Assembly: GCF_000224145.3 (NCBI RefSeq)
Contig: NW_004190425.2
Location: 534,070 to 598,069, forward strand
Source of the DNA: Ciona intestinalis
Lineage: Eukaryota; Chordata; Ascidiacea; Phlebobranchia; Cionidae
Length of the DNA: 64,000 nucleotides
Direction: 5' to 3'
The stretch's first letter is position 1. Each line of letters begins with the position of its first letter. Shown here piece by piece: positions 1 through 13,300 of this stretch. The notes under the pieces are model-generated. The model was not told the DNA's origin and did no database searches. It saw only the letters and a program-made list of their open reading frames with translations. The position numbers and the translations under genes are program-made.

Positions 1-397
1 GCTTTAACAGAGTGTATATTTACAAAAAAAACGAAAATTAAATATACCATTTATGCTAAAAATGTAGGCCTACATACCAAGGCCAAGAAAAGATAATTTT
101 TTCTTAAAACATGAATTGTAAAGTCGTATTTCTATTATATAGGTTTGGGTTCACGAAACAAAGTTGTGGAGAAATTACCGTGAAATGTCTTGCCCAGTTC
201 CAACCGGGTTACTAAAAGGTGTATTGACATATTTGTTCTTTTTATTAAATTTGTTTAATAAACTGCGACGATAAATGATCGTCGATTTCTGGAAACAAAC
301 GTAGTGTGTGCGCGTATGTGTGTCAATCATTTTACCCAGAAATATATTTTGACTCCTATGCCATCGGCCGTTAAACAAAAGCCTCCATATTTGTCTG

Positions 398-510
398 TGA
401 CGTCAAACAACGTCATAGAACAGTTACATAATGTTTAACTTAGGGTCATGAACGATTTGCATAATGAGTCATTGTTTAACTCAACTTTTTTTTCCAAGCC
501 GCGTATAAGG
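398..510 (+). promoter_or_regulatory. Putative promoter of the OTU/chitin synthase pair
   Basis: Seen: a full palindromic CRE (TGACGTCA, 398-405) followed by a second ACGTCA half-site (410-415), a POU octamer ATTTGCAT (455-462), an AP-1 site TGAGTCA (465-471) and a TATA-like TATAAGG (504-510). The TATA-like box lies about 55 bases before the OTU start codon, which leaves room for a start site near 535. The density of intact consensus sites in about 110 bases and their order make a real proximal promoter likely. Individual sites are short and could occur by chance. The rest of 1-397 shows nothing I recognise. Confidence 0.5.
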
Positions 511-561
511 CTGTTAGCACTACACTGCTAATTGAAAGCAAATAAACGCAAAACATTTAAT

Positions 562-1233
562 ATGGATGCGAGAGATCGCAAGGAATCCAGGTCCGCCTCA
601 GTCGTGCACCATATTTCGTATAAAGTTATGACTGAACTTGATGAACTATTGGAAGGGCGAAAAATGCGTCGAATTTCTGTCGCTAGCGACGGTAACTGTC
701 TTTACCACGCGTTGGCGCACCAGCTCTCCTTGCAAGGTGTGAACCATTCATACGATGAAGTGAGAAAAGCCTGTGTCAGTTATCTGCAAAAGAACCCACG
801 TTTTGGGAAGATTGACTGGATGAGAGCGGTAGACACGGGCGAAACAAGAGAGGAGTATCTTCATCGTAATTCCCAAGATGGAGAATGGAGTGATGACATT
901 ATGCTCATGGCGGCGTCATCCGCGTTTGGTTACGTCATTAAAATCGTGACGTTGAATGAAACCGTCAACGTCCTGCCTAACGTTAAGAAGTACAAGCCTG
1001 AGCTTGTTGTGGCGAAAATCTCCGAGTATCAATATGTCAGTGTGGAGAAAAAGGACGGCCATGCGAACAACATGGAAGCGTCAAGAACCTTTGTACTAAA
1101 AGCGAAACAGAACCCGAGTATCAAGAAAACAAAAAAGGGGACAGACGTTGTCCATTTAGGTTTGTTTAAACATCTACGAATGAAGTATTTATCGCTCGAA
1201 TCATTTTTTCCCGCACTGCGGTTTAATTATTAA
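562..1233 (+). CDS. OTU-domain (ovarian tumour) cysteine protease-like protein, single exon
   Basis: A 223-residue intronless frame. Residues ~38-165 match the OTU fold: the nucleophile motif SDGNCLYHAL (Cys46), a YDEVRKACVSYLQ helix (~64-76), EEYLHR and DGEWSDDIMLMAAS (~106-119), then a beta strand FGYVIKIV. OTU proteins are usually deubiquitinases using a Cys-His(-Asp/Asn) centre. The C-terminal strand, where the family has a His-Tyr pair, reads EYQYVSVE, so the catalytic His appears to be Gln157. The enzyme may be inactive or use another base. The tail (~170-223) is basic and unassigned. I start at ATG 562 because the upstream in-frame codons contain no ATG and it lies just past the putative TATA box and start site. 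The next gene starts 91 bases downstream with no AATAAA between them, which suggests a shared transcript. An old mobile-element-derived OTU gene is an alternative. Confidence 0.8.
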   Translation: MDARDRKESRSASVVHHISYKVMTELDELLEGRKMRRISVASDGNCLYHALAHQLSLQGVNHSYDEVRKACVSYLQKNPRFGKIDWMRAVDTGETREEYLHRNSQDGEWSDDIMLMAASSAFGYVIKIVTLNETVNVLPNVKKYKPELVVAKISEYQYVSVEKKDGHANNMEASRTFVLKAKQNPSIKKTKKGTDVVHLGLFKHLRMKYLSLESFFPALRFNY

Positions 1234-1290
1234 CCCGAGCATCAATCACAGTAGGTTAGTTCTACACGCGACTTAACTTTCCCTCATTCC

Positions 1291-1292
1291 AG
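1291..1292 (+). other. Candidate trans-splice acceptor between OTU gene and chitin synthase
   Basis: The sequence TTTCCCTCATTCCAG ends with this AG, 58 bases after the OTU stop and 33 bases before the chitin synthase ATG. It is a strong acceptor (pyrimidine tract plus CAG) with no obvious partner donor inside the OTU frame. Tunicates join a short spliced leader to many mRNAs, and genes in their operons sit almost end to end, so this fits a spliced-leader acceptor for an operon's second gene. An ordinary cis intron in the 5' untranslated region is the alternative. Confidence 0.5.
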
Positions 1293-1324
1293 ACAAGAGA
1301 AGCAAAGGGAAAAGAGGTAAAGCC

Positions 1325-4300
1325 ATGAACGGTCCAGGACTGGGACCGAGTAAATGGGATCCCGATCAGGAATCCCTGCTGTTTGGCGCCAATGACGTCG
1401 AAGAAGAGTAAGTTTAAATAAATCGATGTTTCAAGGTATAAGTTGTAGCAAATTTAGGTAACTGTTTTGGTCAATATTATTGCATTTTAAAGAATAATTC
1501 ATAAAAAAAAATTTTGGGCTTTATACCATTTGCCTCTAAAAATAGACATGAGGGAAGATGGGACGCCCTTTCGTTCTATTTTATCGTTCCATTTAGCAGT
1601 AAACAAAGAATGCCCAAAGAATTGTAAAACTATATCTTTACGACTCCCGTAGACAGTTGTTATTTATTTAAAACACGATCAGGATATTTGGATATTATAT
1701 GTTAGAGGTGTCCTATCTTACCCCACTATATAATGCGCCGCGTTTATTTTATTGCGATAAAAATAAAAATAATCAGCGGTGGATATTCAGCTGAGCATGT
1801 TGGAAGAAATAAAACTGGGCCTATTGAATGTCAGAGAACGCATTCGTTTATTAAAAACGTTTGCTTTAAAGGCGTATATAGTAAATTGGAACAATTTTAA
1901 ATTTTAAATATGAACACTCGAACCGATGTGGTATTAGAACAGTTGCGATCTGTAAATAACATTGGACATTGTTCGCAGTCGAAATGCCTGAAAATGGTAT
2001 AGTTTACCGCCAAAGTAAATTATCCAATTTCTTTTCGGATATAAACCGCATTTTCCTCTTGTCGAATATAAACCGCAAATAATAGTGAATTCAAGTAAAA
2101 AACTCGGCAGTCTAAAAATCAAAACATTTATTTTCCAGAGAGGAGCTACCTTTATATGACCGGTTTACATGCGAACCACCAGAAGACGATTCGAGAACCT
2201 CATCAAATGTTGCAAAGTTTTTTGCCAAGACCTTCAAACTATCTTCCTACCTAATATTTGGTGGTCTATTGTTTGGCGGAGCTTTAATATCAAAGGTTAG
2301 ATTAAGTGTCACGGTTCTTACACTTTAACATTATAAATTTAGTATAAATAATATGAATTAATTTCGGAAAGTACCTTATGGGTATTTCCCGCGTCTAAGT
2401 TTATTTATAGCAAAAAAAGTGTATATACAAGCTGAACAAAGGCGAGAAAATGCATAAGTAATTTGAAAAAAGAAAGGCTGCCAATGTGCTAATGTCCTTA
2501 ACCTTTCTCACGCGCAAAACTAGGAAATATTGGTAATTGATATGGCATGTCAACTATACAAAGTAAATAGTTGTTTTACAGCCATTAGCCCAATGAGCAA
2601 CCACAATGAGCGCGATTTTCTCACTATAGCCGTTGTGTAAAATATCACAACAATAACTTATTTGTCTCTTCGATTACGGTAGCGAAGATTTAAAAATGTT
2701 TTAAATGAAAAAAGGGGATATAGCGACAAAACAACACTTGTTAATTTTCTTATTATGTGCAATTCCAGGCATGTCTTATGATCTTAGTGAACAGCGCAAA
2801 AGTGTACCCGGGCGATCCAAACGATCAGTCTGTGATGAAAGATCATGATGTAATAAGAGCATGGAGCTTTATTGTTATACTGCTCATGCTACTTCTACCA
2901 GAAGTACTCACCATGATGTATTCACTATACCGGATAATTATGAAAGCTGAACCGGATATGGACATGAACACTGTGATCTGGGTAAAAAAAATTAACATTT
3001 TGAAATTGACTGTAACATTTTAGCAAGCTTACAAGTTAAAGAGCAATGACACATGACTTGTGTAAACAGAAAGGTCAATAATGTTTGCCACTAACTTTTA
3101 TGTTTTCTCGTGCCATTTACGTTTTACAACTTCAATGTGAGTACTATGGTTTGTTGTATATATACAATGAAAATGTATGTTTCACAGAGTTTAGTGGGTA
3201 TTATTGATTTGTGTCTGAAAGCTAGGTAAAGTTTTCATTATATGAACATAAAGAGCTGATAAATTAAATACACATAAATGTTGCCGTGAAAACGGTAGTT
3301 CATTCATTCCACAACCTTTTGACCATGTAGTTTATTTAAAGAAATAAAAAGTATGTTAACAAATGAATATGAATTAAACATACCTTCTTCTCTTGTGGGC
3401 CGAAAAGGACGGTTACTATAACACAGGTCTTCTGTTTCATACACCTCGTGTCAGCTTATAAGTTACCAAGTATCTTACTTAGTGGGTATTTTTTGCATTT
3501 TTTTATGTGTCGCTGATAATTTGGACAATTTATTACGAACAACACAGGACCTATTGTTAAGACATCACGCATCTTTTGATTGACAGGGTGGATTTTGGGA
3601 GTTTCTTCATGCTGTTGGGGAGGGGATTCTTTTCTTTAAAGTATTGCCTTATTTGGATGCTACTGTTGCCCTGTTGATGTTACCATTGGTTGGAATTATT
3701 CCGAACTGTATTCACATACAAGCAAAGGTCACTTCTATAACTCATAACGAGAGGCGGCCCTCACGAACTGCAAAACAAAGACGAATTAGGGATTTGGTTC
3801 TTGCTGTGGTGGCATTGGTAGGTATACTTAATAAAACAGTTTAACAATATCTGCTTTGATACTGTTTGAATGAATGACAAATATAGTTCTGATGTCAACT
3901 TTTTCTAATTTTTCGTTGAATATTAAAGTTGTCATTTTTCTATTCCAATAATTATTTGCTGGCACACATGCCAAATATACAGCAATCTGCTTGAGTTTAT
4001 GTTGTTTTCAATTTCAGGTCCTCCAACTGTGTGGATTACTTGTTTGTTTTGCTTGTTTCTTTGGGGATAACTGGTTAAGGTTTTTCTCCCTAAATTACAC
4101 ATACATTTGGGCATTTTCTGGTAAGAAACAAGATTAAAACCCCTTTTTACACTAGCGTTTTGGCGTGGTTTGGCCACTTGCTTCTTAAATGAAAATACCA
4201 AATTTCATGTTTGCTGCCCGCAACACTGTCTCTTTAGACATAAATTTAACAGTCATTGCTTAAAATTATTCGCAACAAAAAACAGCCACCACACATTGTG

Positions 4301-7300
4301 CACATTACGTCTAATTTAATAGAATGTCTCAAGGTGCTTTCCCATGCAAGAATAAAAAAGCCATTTTATAAATCATGCCACTCATGTAGCTCTCATTAAG
4401 TTTAAACCATTCTTTTTTATTAATAGGTATTGTGCTTACTTCCTGTCGGTATTGGGAAAACTTTGTGACAGGGGAGTTTATTTTCTCCAAAAAGTTTTCG
4501 ATTAAAGCGCAGACTTTGCAAAACAAACTTGATGCAACAAGATTTAAGACATCCTTCATTTTTTCGCTGATGAAATGTGGAGTTCTGATTGGGTTTTGTT
4601 TTCTAACTTTTGTAGTTCTTGAAAATGAAACATATACCAGCAATTTTGTGAATCTCGATACAGACCCCTATTCCACTGCTCGGTATAACAAAATCATATC
4701 GTTGCTCAGTACATCAGATGGAAGGGTTAGGACCAGGTAAAATGTTCAGATAATTTATGGAATCACAAATTAGAAAAAACAAAATTATGTTTTGAATTTG
4801 AATTTTATTTAAATTTACACTGAATAAATGATCTAGTTCTGCCCTAACTCCAGAGTCCTATGGTGTACCTGGTCATAAGACATAACCCATATGGAAAAGA
4901 AATTACCTATAGGAAATTCAAATATATCCAACATTGCAATTATTTAACTTTAGGGTTTGCTCTGTCCTTTGGCAATATGTGCGATATCAAACTTAGATTG
5001 AATGTATTTCAGTGACAGAAATGACATAATTGCGAGATTGATTTACGTGTTCGTCACTCAAGGCTGTTGTTCTTTCGCTGCATATTTCTTTGGTCGGGTG
5101 GCTTGTCTTACCCTTATTCAACGTGAAGCTTATGCATTCCCCACAGTCTTGGTTACCCCGGTCATTGCTGCATTCTCTGCAGCACTTGCTGTTTACAGAC
5201 AAGCTGGAGGAGATAAATTTAACTTCCTATCATTTGTCGGTACGTTAACGTTTTTAAATCTGGCTAGCTGTATTAATGTCATAAATCTGGCTAGCTATAT
5301 ATTAGCATTTAACTTTGTATTTCTGTTTTAGGTTTGGGAAATACCTACAAGAGTGTCCCAAATCTTAGCTACTACATTGATTTCAACAACAAACCCTTTG
5401 ATAATATTACTGACATTGGTGTTCTGCGTGGATATTGGACAGGGATTGTGTGTGTCGGTTTGTTATTTGGCTGGCTCTCTCTCATACTCTTCACAGTATT
5501 CATTTGGAACAGCAAACATGATCGCCTTCAAAGGTAATTTTCCTATGATATTTAGAAGTAAGATCCAAATGTAAATTTTTGGAAGATGGAAAGTGTTGTA
5601 TTATGGATAGTTTTTGTGTGTAAAATCATTTCATTAATTTTTCTTCACATAACCAAAGTTATCTTTATTATAGCAATGTAAATTGTTTTTTTTTGAATGG
5701 TGGAAAGTGTTGTATAACTTTTGTTCGAACAGGAATTTCATTATTTTTTTTTACAGAACTGAAGTCATTTTTACTAAAGCATTATATGGAGGGCCACTTA
5801 TTGACCAAGTGTTAATGCTCAATCGACGACAATTTGAAAGCAATTATAACAAGAATCAGAAAGCCTTAGAAGAGAAACAAGATAAGAAAATTGAAGAAAG
5901 GCGAAAGTAAGTTTCTTTATGTAAAAGAAAATTGCATATGCATACATGTTGCCGGCATATTTCATTTTAAAACTTCAATTTTAGGAATGCCTTTTTGGGA
6001 AATACACTGATTAACAAAAATTACTTAACTCGAGGGCACTATGTGATGTTTAAAAATTTAGCCATACAAAAAACAACAATCACCAACAATGGTGCATGCC
6101 TGAAAACTCATAGCAGGCATAGGGTGTATCAAACCGCATGTAACATGCCATAAAACGTTCCTTTTATAACTGTCCAGCAACTCAAGAAAAATAAACTGGG
6201 ATTTCTAAATTCTTTTTTTTTGTAGAAGCTCTAGCACAAGATCAAGAAGGAGATCTTCTCGTCGACTGACAATGACAGCCAACCATAAGTTCACACCACA
6301 GCTTTTCCTTTGTGCCACCATGTGGCACGAAACTGAGCAAGAAATGACCCAAATTTTAACATCACTTATGAGGTGAGAACAACCATTTAGAATTGTTCAG
6401 AAACATAAGTTTTGTTACCTGGGTTATTCTGTTAATAATTCAACAAAGATCTTTTTAGTCATTTATATTCTTTTGAGTATCAACTTGAAGGGCTTCGCCA
6501 CACACGCCACTCCTGTGTACACAGTTACGACACCAGACAGATTGATTAAAATATGGAATGAATTAATTGTAAGACCATCCCAGCCTCCATTATCGTATAT
6601 GTACTTGTGGCTTTATATTTCAACATTATGTCTAGAACCATGGCATAGTGGTTAAGGAGTCTGCCTCTAATTTAGAGGTAATGAGTTCAAGGCTTATTGC
6701 GGTTACCATTGTAGGTGTATGTGTCTTGGGCAGGACACTAAACAAAAATTGCTTCAACTCAGTAGTCACGAAAGCAATCAAGAGATATATGAACATTTGT
6801 ATTTTATTGAATATCATTTTCCTCTTTGCAAAAATATGGCAAGTTACATTTATATTGATCTACAGATTGGATAAGGACCAAGGAAGCCGGAGAGAAAACT
6901 CACAAAAAGATCCAGATTATTACAATTTCCAAATCCATGTAATGTTTGATGATGCAATGGAAACACCCAAGGGTTCAACTGATATTAAAACAAACAAATT
7001 TGTTCAACAACTTTGTACTTTAATTCCATTAGCAGCAAAGTAAGCCTAAATTTGTTGCTATAGCTTTTAATTTAAAAGCCAAAATTAATACGCATTAAAA
7101 CTGAGTTATACCTTATAACTAAAAAAGAAGGCATACAACTTTTTTGAACAACTTTTTAGCAAAGTATTTTTTCCTTTTATAAGTAAGTAAAAATGGGGTG
7201 TAAGAAATAAAACACCATGTTATATTTATAACTTTTTATTCGCATCACACGAAGATAAACAACTTGTTTTCATGCAATTCATTCATTATTTCATTTACCA

Positions 7301-10300
7301 GCAAAGTTGATCTTGGTACTGGTTATGACCTTTCACCCCCAGTTATCTACCCAACCCCTTATGGTGGTCGACTTGAATTTATTCTTCCACATGGCAACCT
7401 TATGGTAGTACATCTCAAGGATAAAGCAAAAATTAGGTAAGAATTTTCAGTTACTAAACCACATTTAACATATATTATATAAAACAGATATAACATATAT
7501 TTTTAAAATTTACCTTTATATATATATATATTATATATAAATATATATTTTATTTACTTTTATTACCATTGATTAACAGATTTCAATAATATTAAAAATG
7601 AATTATTATATATTTTTGTCTTATTATCCTGATATATTTTCATGTTTTTTTAATTCTGCCAATTGCTGTGCACTTTCTATTATTCTTTGGTAATTTTTTT
7701 AAATAAAACCGACCAATACCAACTTAGCTGAATTGGACAAACCTTAATATTGCACGGAGCGTAGTATTTATTATGTGATCTATCCTCAATTGCAAACATT
7801 CATTTGTTTAGTTTGGACACAAGTATCTTTAAGTGTTTGCTTTAGAGAGAGGGCTCAAAAATATTAAAACTAAGAAATCATTTGAAGCCCTGCCTTTAGC
7901 AAACATTGCAACAAATGTTCATCTTTTGTAAACTTTAATCCATACAATAGACTAAGTTGATTGACATTTGACTTTGCCCATAAACTCAAGTAAATGTTTC
8001 GAGACCTTAAGTTTAAACAGTTACCACAGACTAAATAATACAAACTGACAATCCCATAAAAGCAAATGGATTTCTATATTTGATATCCAAACTATCTTTG
8101 TTCCATTGTAGGCATCGCAAACGTTGGTCACAATGTATGTACATGTACTACATCCTCGGCTATCTCCAAGCAACAAAGAAAGCTTACAAACTTGACGATG
8201 TGTTCTTGCTTGCTCTTGATGGTGATGTTGACTTTCAACCACACGCTGTACACCTCTTGTTGGATCGAATGAAGAGAAATCCGGATGTTGGAGCTGCTTG
8301 TGGAAGAATTCACCCTACAGGTGAAATATGTTGAATAAAAATAAACCACAACAAATTTTAAAACTGACACAAAAATACACATTGTTTTTCAAGAACTGTT
8401 CTTCTTGAATCAAAAATTGAATATAATATATGCCATATCTTTTGCCATATTTTATTGCAATAATTTATAATTATAATTCTTTTTAAAGTAATAACATTTA
8501 GTAGGTCTTAAAAAAACTTTAGCAATTTAACTAGCAACCTTTTTGGTACATATCCCCCTGTTTAAATTAGGTGATAATAATAGTAACATTAACTTTTTGT
8601 CTCTTGGATTTAGAAAAATTTAAACAAATATTTTTCTTTATTTACCAAACATTTTTTAACATAGGTTCAGGACCAGTTGTATGGTTTCAGAAATTTGAAT
8701 ATGCTGTTGGTCATTGGCTTCAGAAAACTGCCGAACATGTTCTTGGTTGTGTCTTGTGTAGTCCTGGTTGTTTTAGCATGTTTCGAGGAAGTGCCATAGT
8801 TGATGTTAATGTTGCTAAAATGTACACTACCAAAGCTACAGAAGCCCTGCATTATGTACAGTGGGATCAAGGTACATCAAATATGTCAGTTACAAGACGG
8901 ATGACTGTTTACAGTGCAATTTGCTTTTAATTACATTATGTAATGGTTTACTAATCAGACTTTACCATATTTGTGTTGTCAATATGATGTTACAAACTAA
9001 TTTATGTCATTTAATTATTGCATATCTTTATCAGCAAAAGTAATGAAAGTGTAATTCAAATTCATTAAAGTTGTATTAAATGCAGAATGAATAGTTTTTG
9101 GAAAACATTGTCAGTATGGTAACCTTAGAATAAGTTATTCAAATTACACATACTTTTTGTGTAGAAAATTATAATTTTGTTGTGACTGATCTAACATGGC
9201 ATACCACACCAGGTGAAGATCGTTGGTTGTGCACATTGTTGTTGAAACAAGGTTGGAGAATTGAATACAGTGCAGCTTCCGATTCATATACTTTTGCACC
9301 TGAAGAATTCAAAGAGTTTTACAACCAGCGTCGACGGTAAGTTTTACAACAGCATATTTCTATGTTGTATATTCTCACTTACAATTCAATTATTTTTCAT
9401 AATAAATTTGTATTGAAGTTTGAGATATTAATATGAATAATACCAATTTTATATTATATTTATTTTATTAGACATTAATACATAGGTTCACTGTGTTATT
9501 TTGTTTAATATTATTTAATGAATTAGTTACTATGCTTTTGTGTACACTGTTATTAATGAATATTTTAGATGGGGACCTTCCACAATGGCAAATATATTTG
9601 ATATTCTGATGGATGCAAAGCTTACAGTAAAGAACAACATCTACATCTCATGGGGTTATATTTCCTACCAGGTGACTTTAATATTTGTACAATGTTTTAT
9701 TAATTCATACCATAGCTAAATTTGGGCAAATGTCTTAATTCTATGTGGAGAAAATTGCTCATTTTCACCGTACAAAAATTTGCACATTGTAAATTTCCAA
9801 AATTATCTTTTTTTGAAGAAAAACATTTAAAATTTGTTTACCCATTTTTTTGGTTTACAGATTGGTTTGATGGTTTCTTCAATTCTTGGTCCCGCAACTG
9901 TTGTTATGATTGTCCAGGGAGCATACCAATATGTGTTTCATTGGAGTAGTGCTGTGGCCCTTGTTGTATCCTTGATACCAGTGATCATATTCATTATATT
10001 ATGCTATACAACATCAGCAGATACGCAGGTAAGATGAACAAATGAATGTAACTTGCTTTATACTCGCAAGGCCGAAAAACGATAGTCATTACAACACAGG
10101 TGTACATACATCTCGTGCCAGCTTACAGGCTACCGCATATGTTACTTTGTAGGTGATTATATTTTGGGGATTTTTTCCATGTATGGCTGATAATTTGAAC
10201 AACTCATTAGTGACCACTGGGTTGGAGAAATTGTCATTAGGTGTCTTGCCCAGGCCACAATGGTAACAGACGCGCTAACCACTTTGGCACAGCGCTGGAC

Positions 10301-13300
10301 GTATTCCAGATTAATTTTATGACATAAAACAACATACAGTTCCAAGAACTTGTGATGGTTTTGGATATGCTGAGTTAGTTAAATGGGATTTACGATGTAG
10401 TTTTAGTGCGTGTTGGAGTAGGAACAGTTATACATGGTTAGTATTAATGCGGAAACAACTTTCGTTGATTCAACTAACTTGGTCACTTATTAACAGAAAA
10501 CTTAATTTTTCTTCTACTGTATACTTCACGTAAATATCGCGTCCCAAATTAATTAAATCCAGATATTCATTATCTTTCTGAAGCGGGCATGGAATGTATA
10601 AACAGTCCACCCAGTATTTTACTGCCCGCTATTAAAAAACAATTTCATTTTGTTTGAGCGGTCAGTTGGTATCTTTATATGATGGGTTTTTATAGCAGGG
10701 CGTTCACTTGTGATACAAACTTTCCTAATCTCGGTGCTGTCTTTGTCCAGTATGATTAATTTAAAATATGTGGCCCCACCATGTATACATAAGCAGTGAT
10801 ATGCCGCTGTTATTTATACAATGACATAGTGAAATATCGTACTTTGTATGCTGATTAACTTCTAATGATGCTGTAAACTTTACATTATGACACAGTTTGC
10901 TTTAGTTTTGCAAACAGTATAAACTTTAATAACAAAAATTTAAAATTTTACATCTCACAAAATTCAGCATGGTCCTACTAATATTGACCTAGTGTGCCAA
11001 CATTAAAAACATCTAGGCCAATCTCAACAGTGTTAAAAACAATTAGTTTTAATACAATACACAATTTGAGTTGCAATGCATCAGGCACAATTTTTTTCTT
11101 AATGCTTTTAGTTGCATTAATGATTTTAGTCCTAATGCTTTTGGTTGGTGTGCGGTAAGTTGTAATGTCATAGAAATTAACATGTATTACTTCATTGTTA
11201 GACAAGAAACAATATTATTACCTAAACCTAGCATTTTTATGTTCATACAGGTTGCAGTGGCGGGCATTCTGACCATCTTATATGCTTTGGTGATGATGGC
11301 TGTGATTGTTGGTGTTGTTGGTGCAATGGCAACAAATTGTAAGTTCACATTAAAACATTTACTTATATAAAAGTGTTAGAATAGTTTTTGTTACAATGCT
11401 GTCTTCAATGTAAAACTATTTTTGTCTCACCTCACAATAATAGATAATTGTTATTAATTCATTTAATTCTGTGGTGATACACTTTGACCAACAAGGAAGT
11501 AAAAATTCCACGTTGATTTGTCCTTATACCCTGTCCCAGTTAAAATATCTAAATCTTCACTATTATAATCGAAAAGACAAATAAAGTTATTATAGTTATT
11601 ATAAAGTCAAACTAGTTAAAGAATAAGCATTTTCCATTGCTTACTATTCTGTAACTAAAGCTTGATGGAAGCCTTTTTTTTCTTTTTCTAGTGATTCTTT
11701 AAATACATACCCTTTTTTTATACAGGTCCTTACTTAAATAGGCAATCATTACTTTTTACTTGGTGAATAAATTTTACCCATTGTTCACAGCCATTCTTGA
11801 TCCAAACAATATATTTATGATAATGTTGGTTGGTTTGTATGCTTTCACTGGTTTGGTACATCCACAAGAACTAATGTGTCTTATCCATGGCATTCTCTAC
11901 TACCTATGTGTGCCATCTGCATTCATTTTCTTGATGGTCTACAGGTATATATGGCATCAAATTTCACATGCTAGTGCACTTTGTTGGTCATTTTCATTTT
12001 TTACTTTAAGGTTTTTATTTTTTACATTTAGATTTTTATTTTCATTTTTTACATGTCATTTTATTTTTTACATTTTTTTACTAGCGGTACANNNNNNNNN
12101 NNNNNNNNNNNNNNNNNNNNNNNNNNNNNNNNNNNNNNNNNNNNNNNNNNNNNNNNNNNNNNNNNNNNNNNNNNNNNNNNNNNNNNNNNNNNNNNNNNNN
12201 NNNNNNNNNNNNNNNNNNNNNNNNNNNNNNNNNNNNNNNNNNNNNNNNNNNNNNNNNNNNNNNNNNNNNNNNNNNNNNNNNNNNNNNNNNNNNNNNNNNN
12301 NNNNNNNNNNNNNNNNNNNNNNNNNNNNNNNNNNNNNNNNNNNNNNNNNNNNNNNNNNNNNNNNNNNNNNNNNNNNNNNNNNNNNNNNNNNNNNNNNNNN
12401 NNNNNNNNNNNNNNNNNNNNNNNNNNNNNNNNNNNNNNNNNNNNNNNNNNNNNNNNNNNNNNNNNNNNNNNNNNNNNNNNNNNNNNNNNNNNNNNNNNNN
12501 NNNNNNNNNNNNNNNNNNNNNNNNNNNNNNNNNNNNNNNNNNNNNNNNNNNNNNNNNNNNNNNNNNNNNNNNNNNNNNNNNNNNNNNNNNNATTAAACTT
12601 GTTCCTAACATTTTAATTGACAGAAAATTTAAGGGATCTTCGAAACAAAATGACAGGCGCTTACTTCTTGGCAAATGCACTTTGGCTTGTTCTTAACTTT
12701 GCTCTTCAACTAACCATCACTGATATCTCAATATCTTTCTATATCAATGGAGAGAAAATGCAAGTAAGATACCCTGCTTAAGATTCAATGATTTGATCAA
12801 CATTTGTTGGAAAACAAACATCCAAAAAGAATGAAAAAATATTGCCTAAAAAACCTTCACCCACAAAGTAACATACATGGTAACTCGTAATCTGGCACGA
12901 AGTGTATGAAACAGAACACCCCTGTTATTATGAATGTTGTTGTCAGATCATGCGAGGACAAAGTAAGTTACATTTATTCATTCAAATAAATAGTCTTTAA
13001 CTTTAAATTTATTAACAACAAATGCTATGAGCTTTTGCTTGTAATAAACCGAAAATCTGTTTGAATAACAGACACAATATCAAATGTACAATTGTTTAGA
13101 CATCATTGAAGTACAAGCTAAAGAGTTTTGACTAATGTTTTTTTAAATGTATATTTAAACACATTTCTGAGTACTAAATTTTCTGAATGATTTTGATACC
13201 AATTTGTAATCATGCACAATTGACAGGTAAACCCAGTTTCATTCCTCTTTCTAATCTTTTTCTTGATCATCTTGCTTATCCAGTTCACATGCATGTTAAT

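Noticed and set aside
1150..1330. OTU frame fused by splicing to chitin synthase as one protein
   Set aside because: No convincing in-phase donor was found near the OTU end, the OTU frame has its own stop, and the chitin synthase exon has a natural ATG after the acceptor.
7500..7570. TATA-rich palindromic stretch as a replication or regulatory site
   Set aside because: Simple AT dinucleotide sequence in an intron; nothing distinguishes it from ordinary low-complexity DNA.
12092..12591. Long open frames on both strands across the Ns
   Set aside because: They are produced by unknown bases and carry no information.
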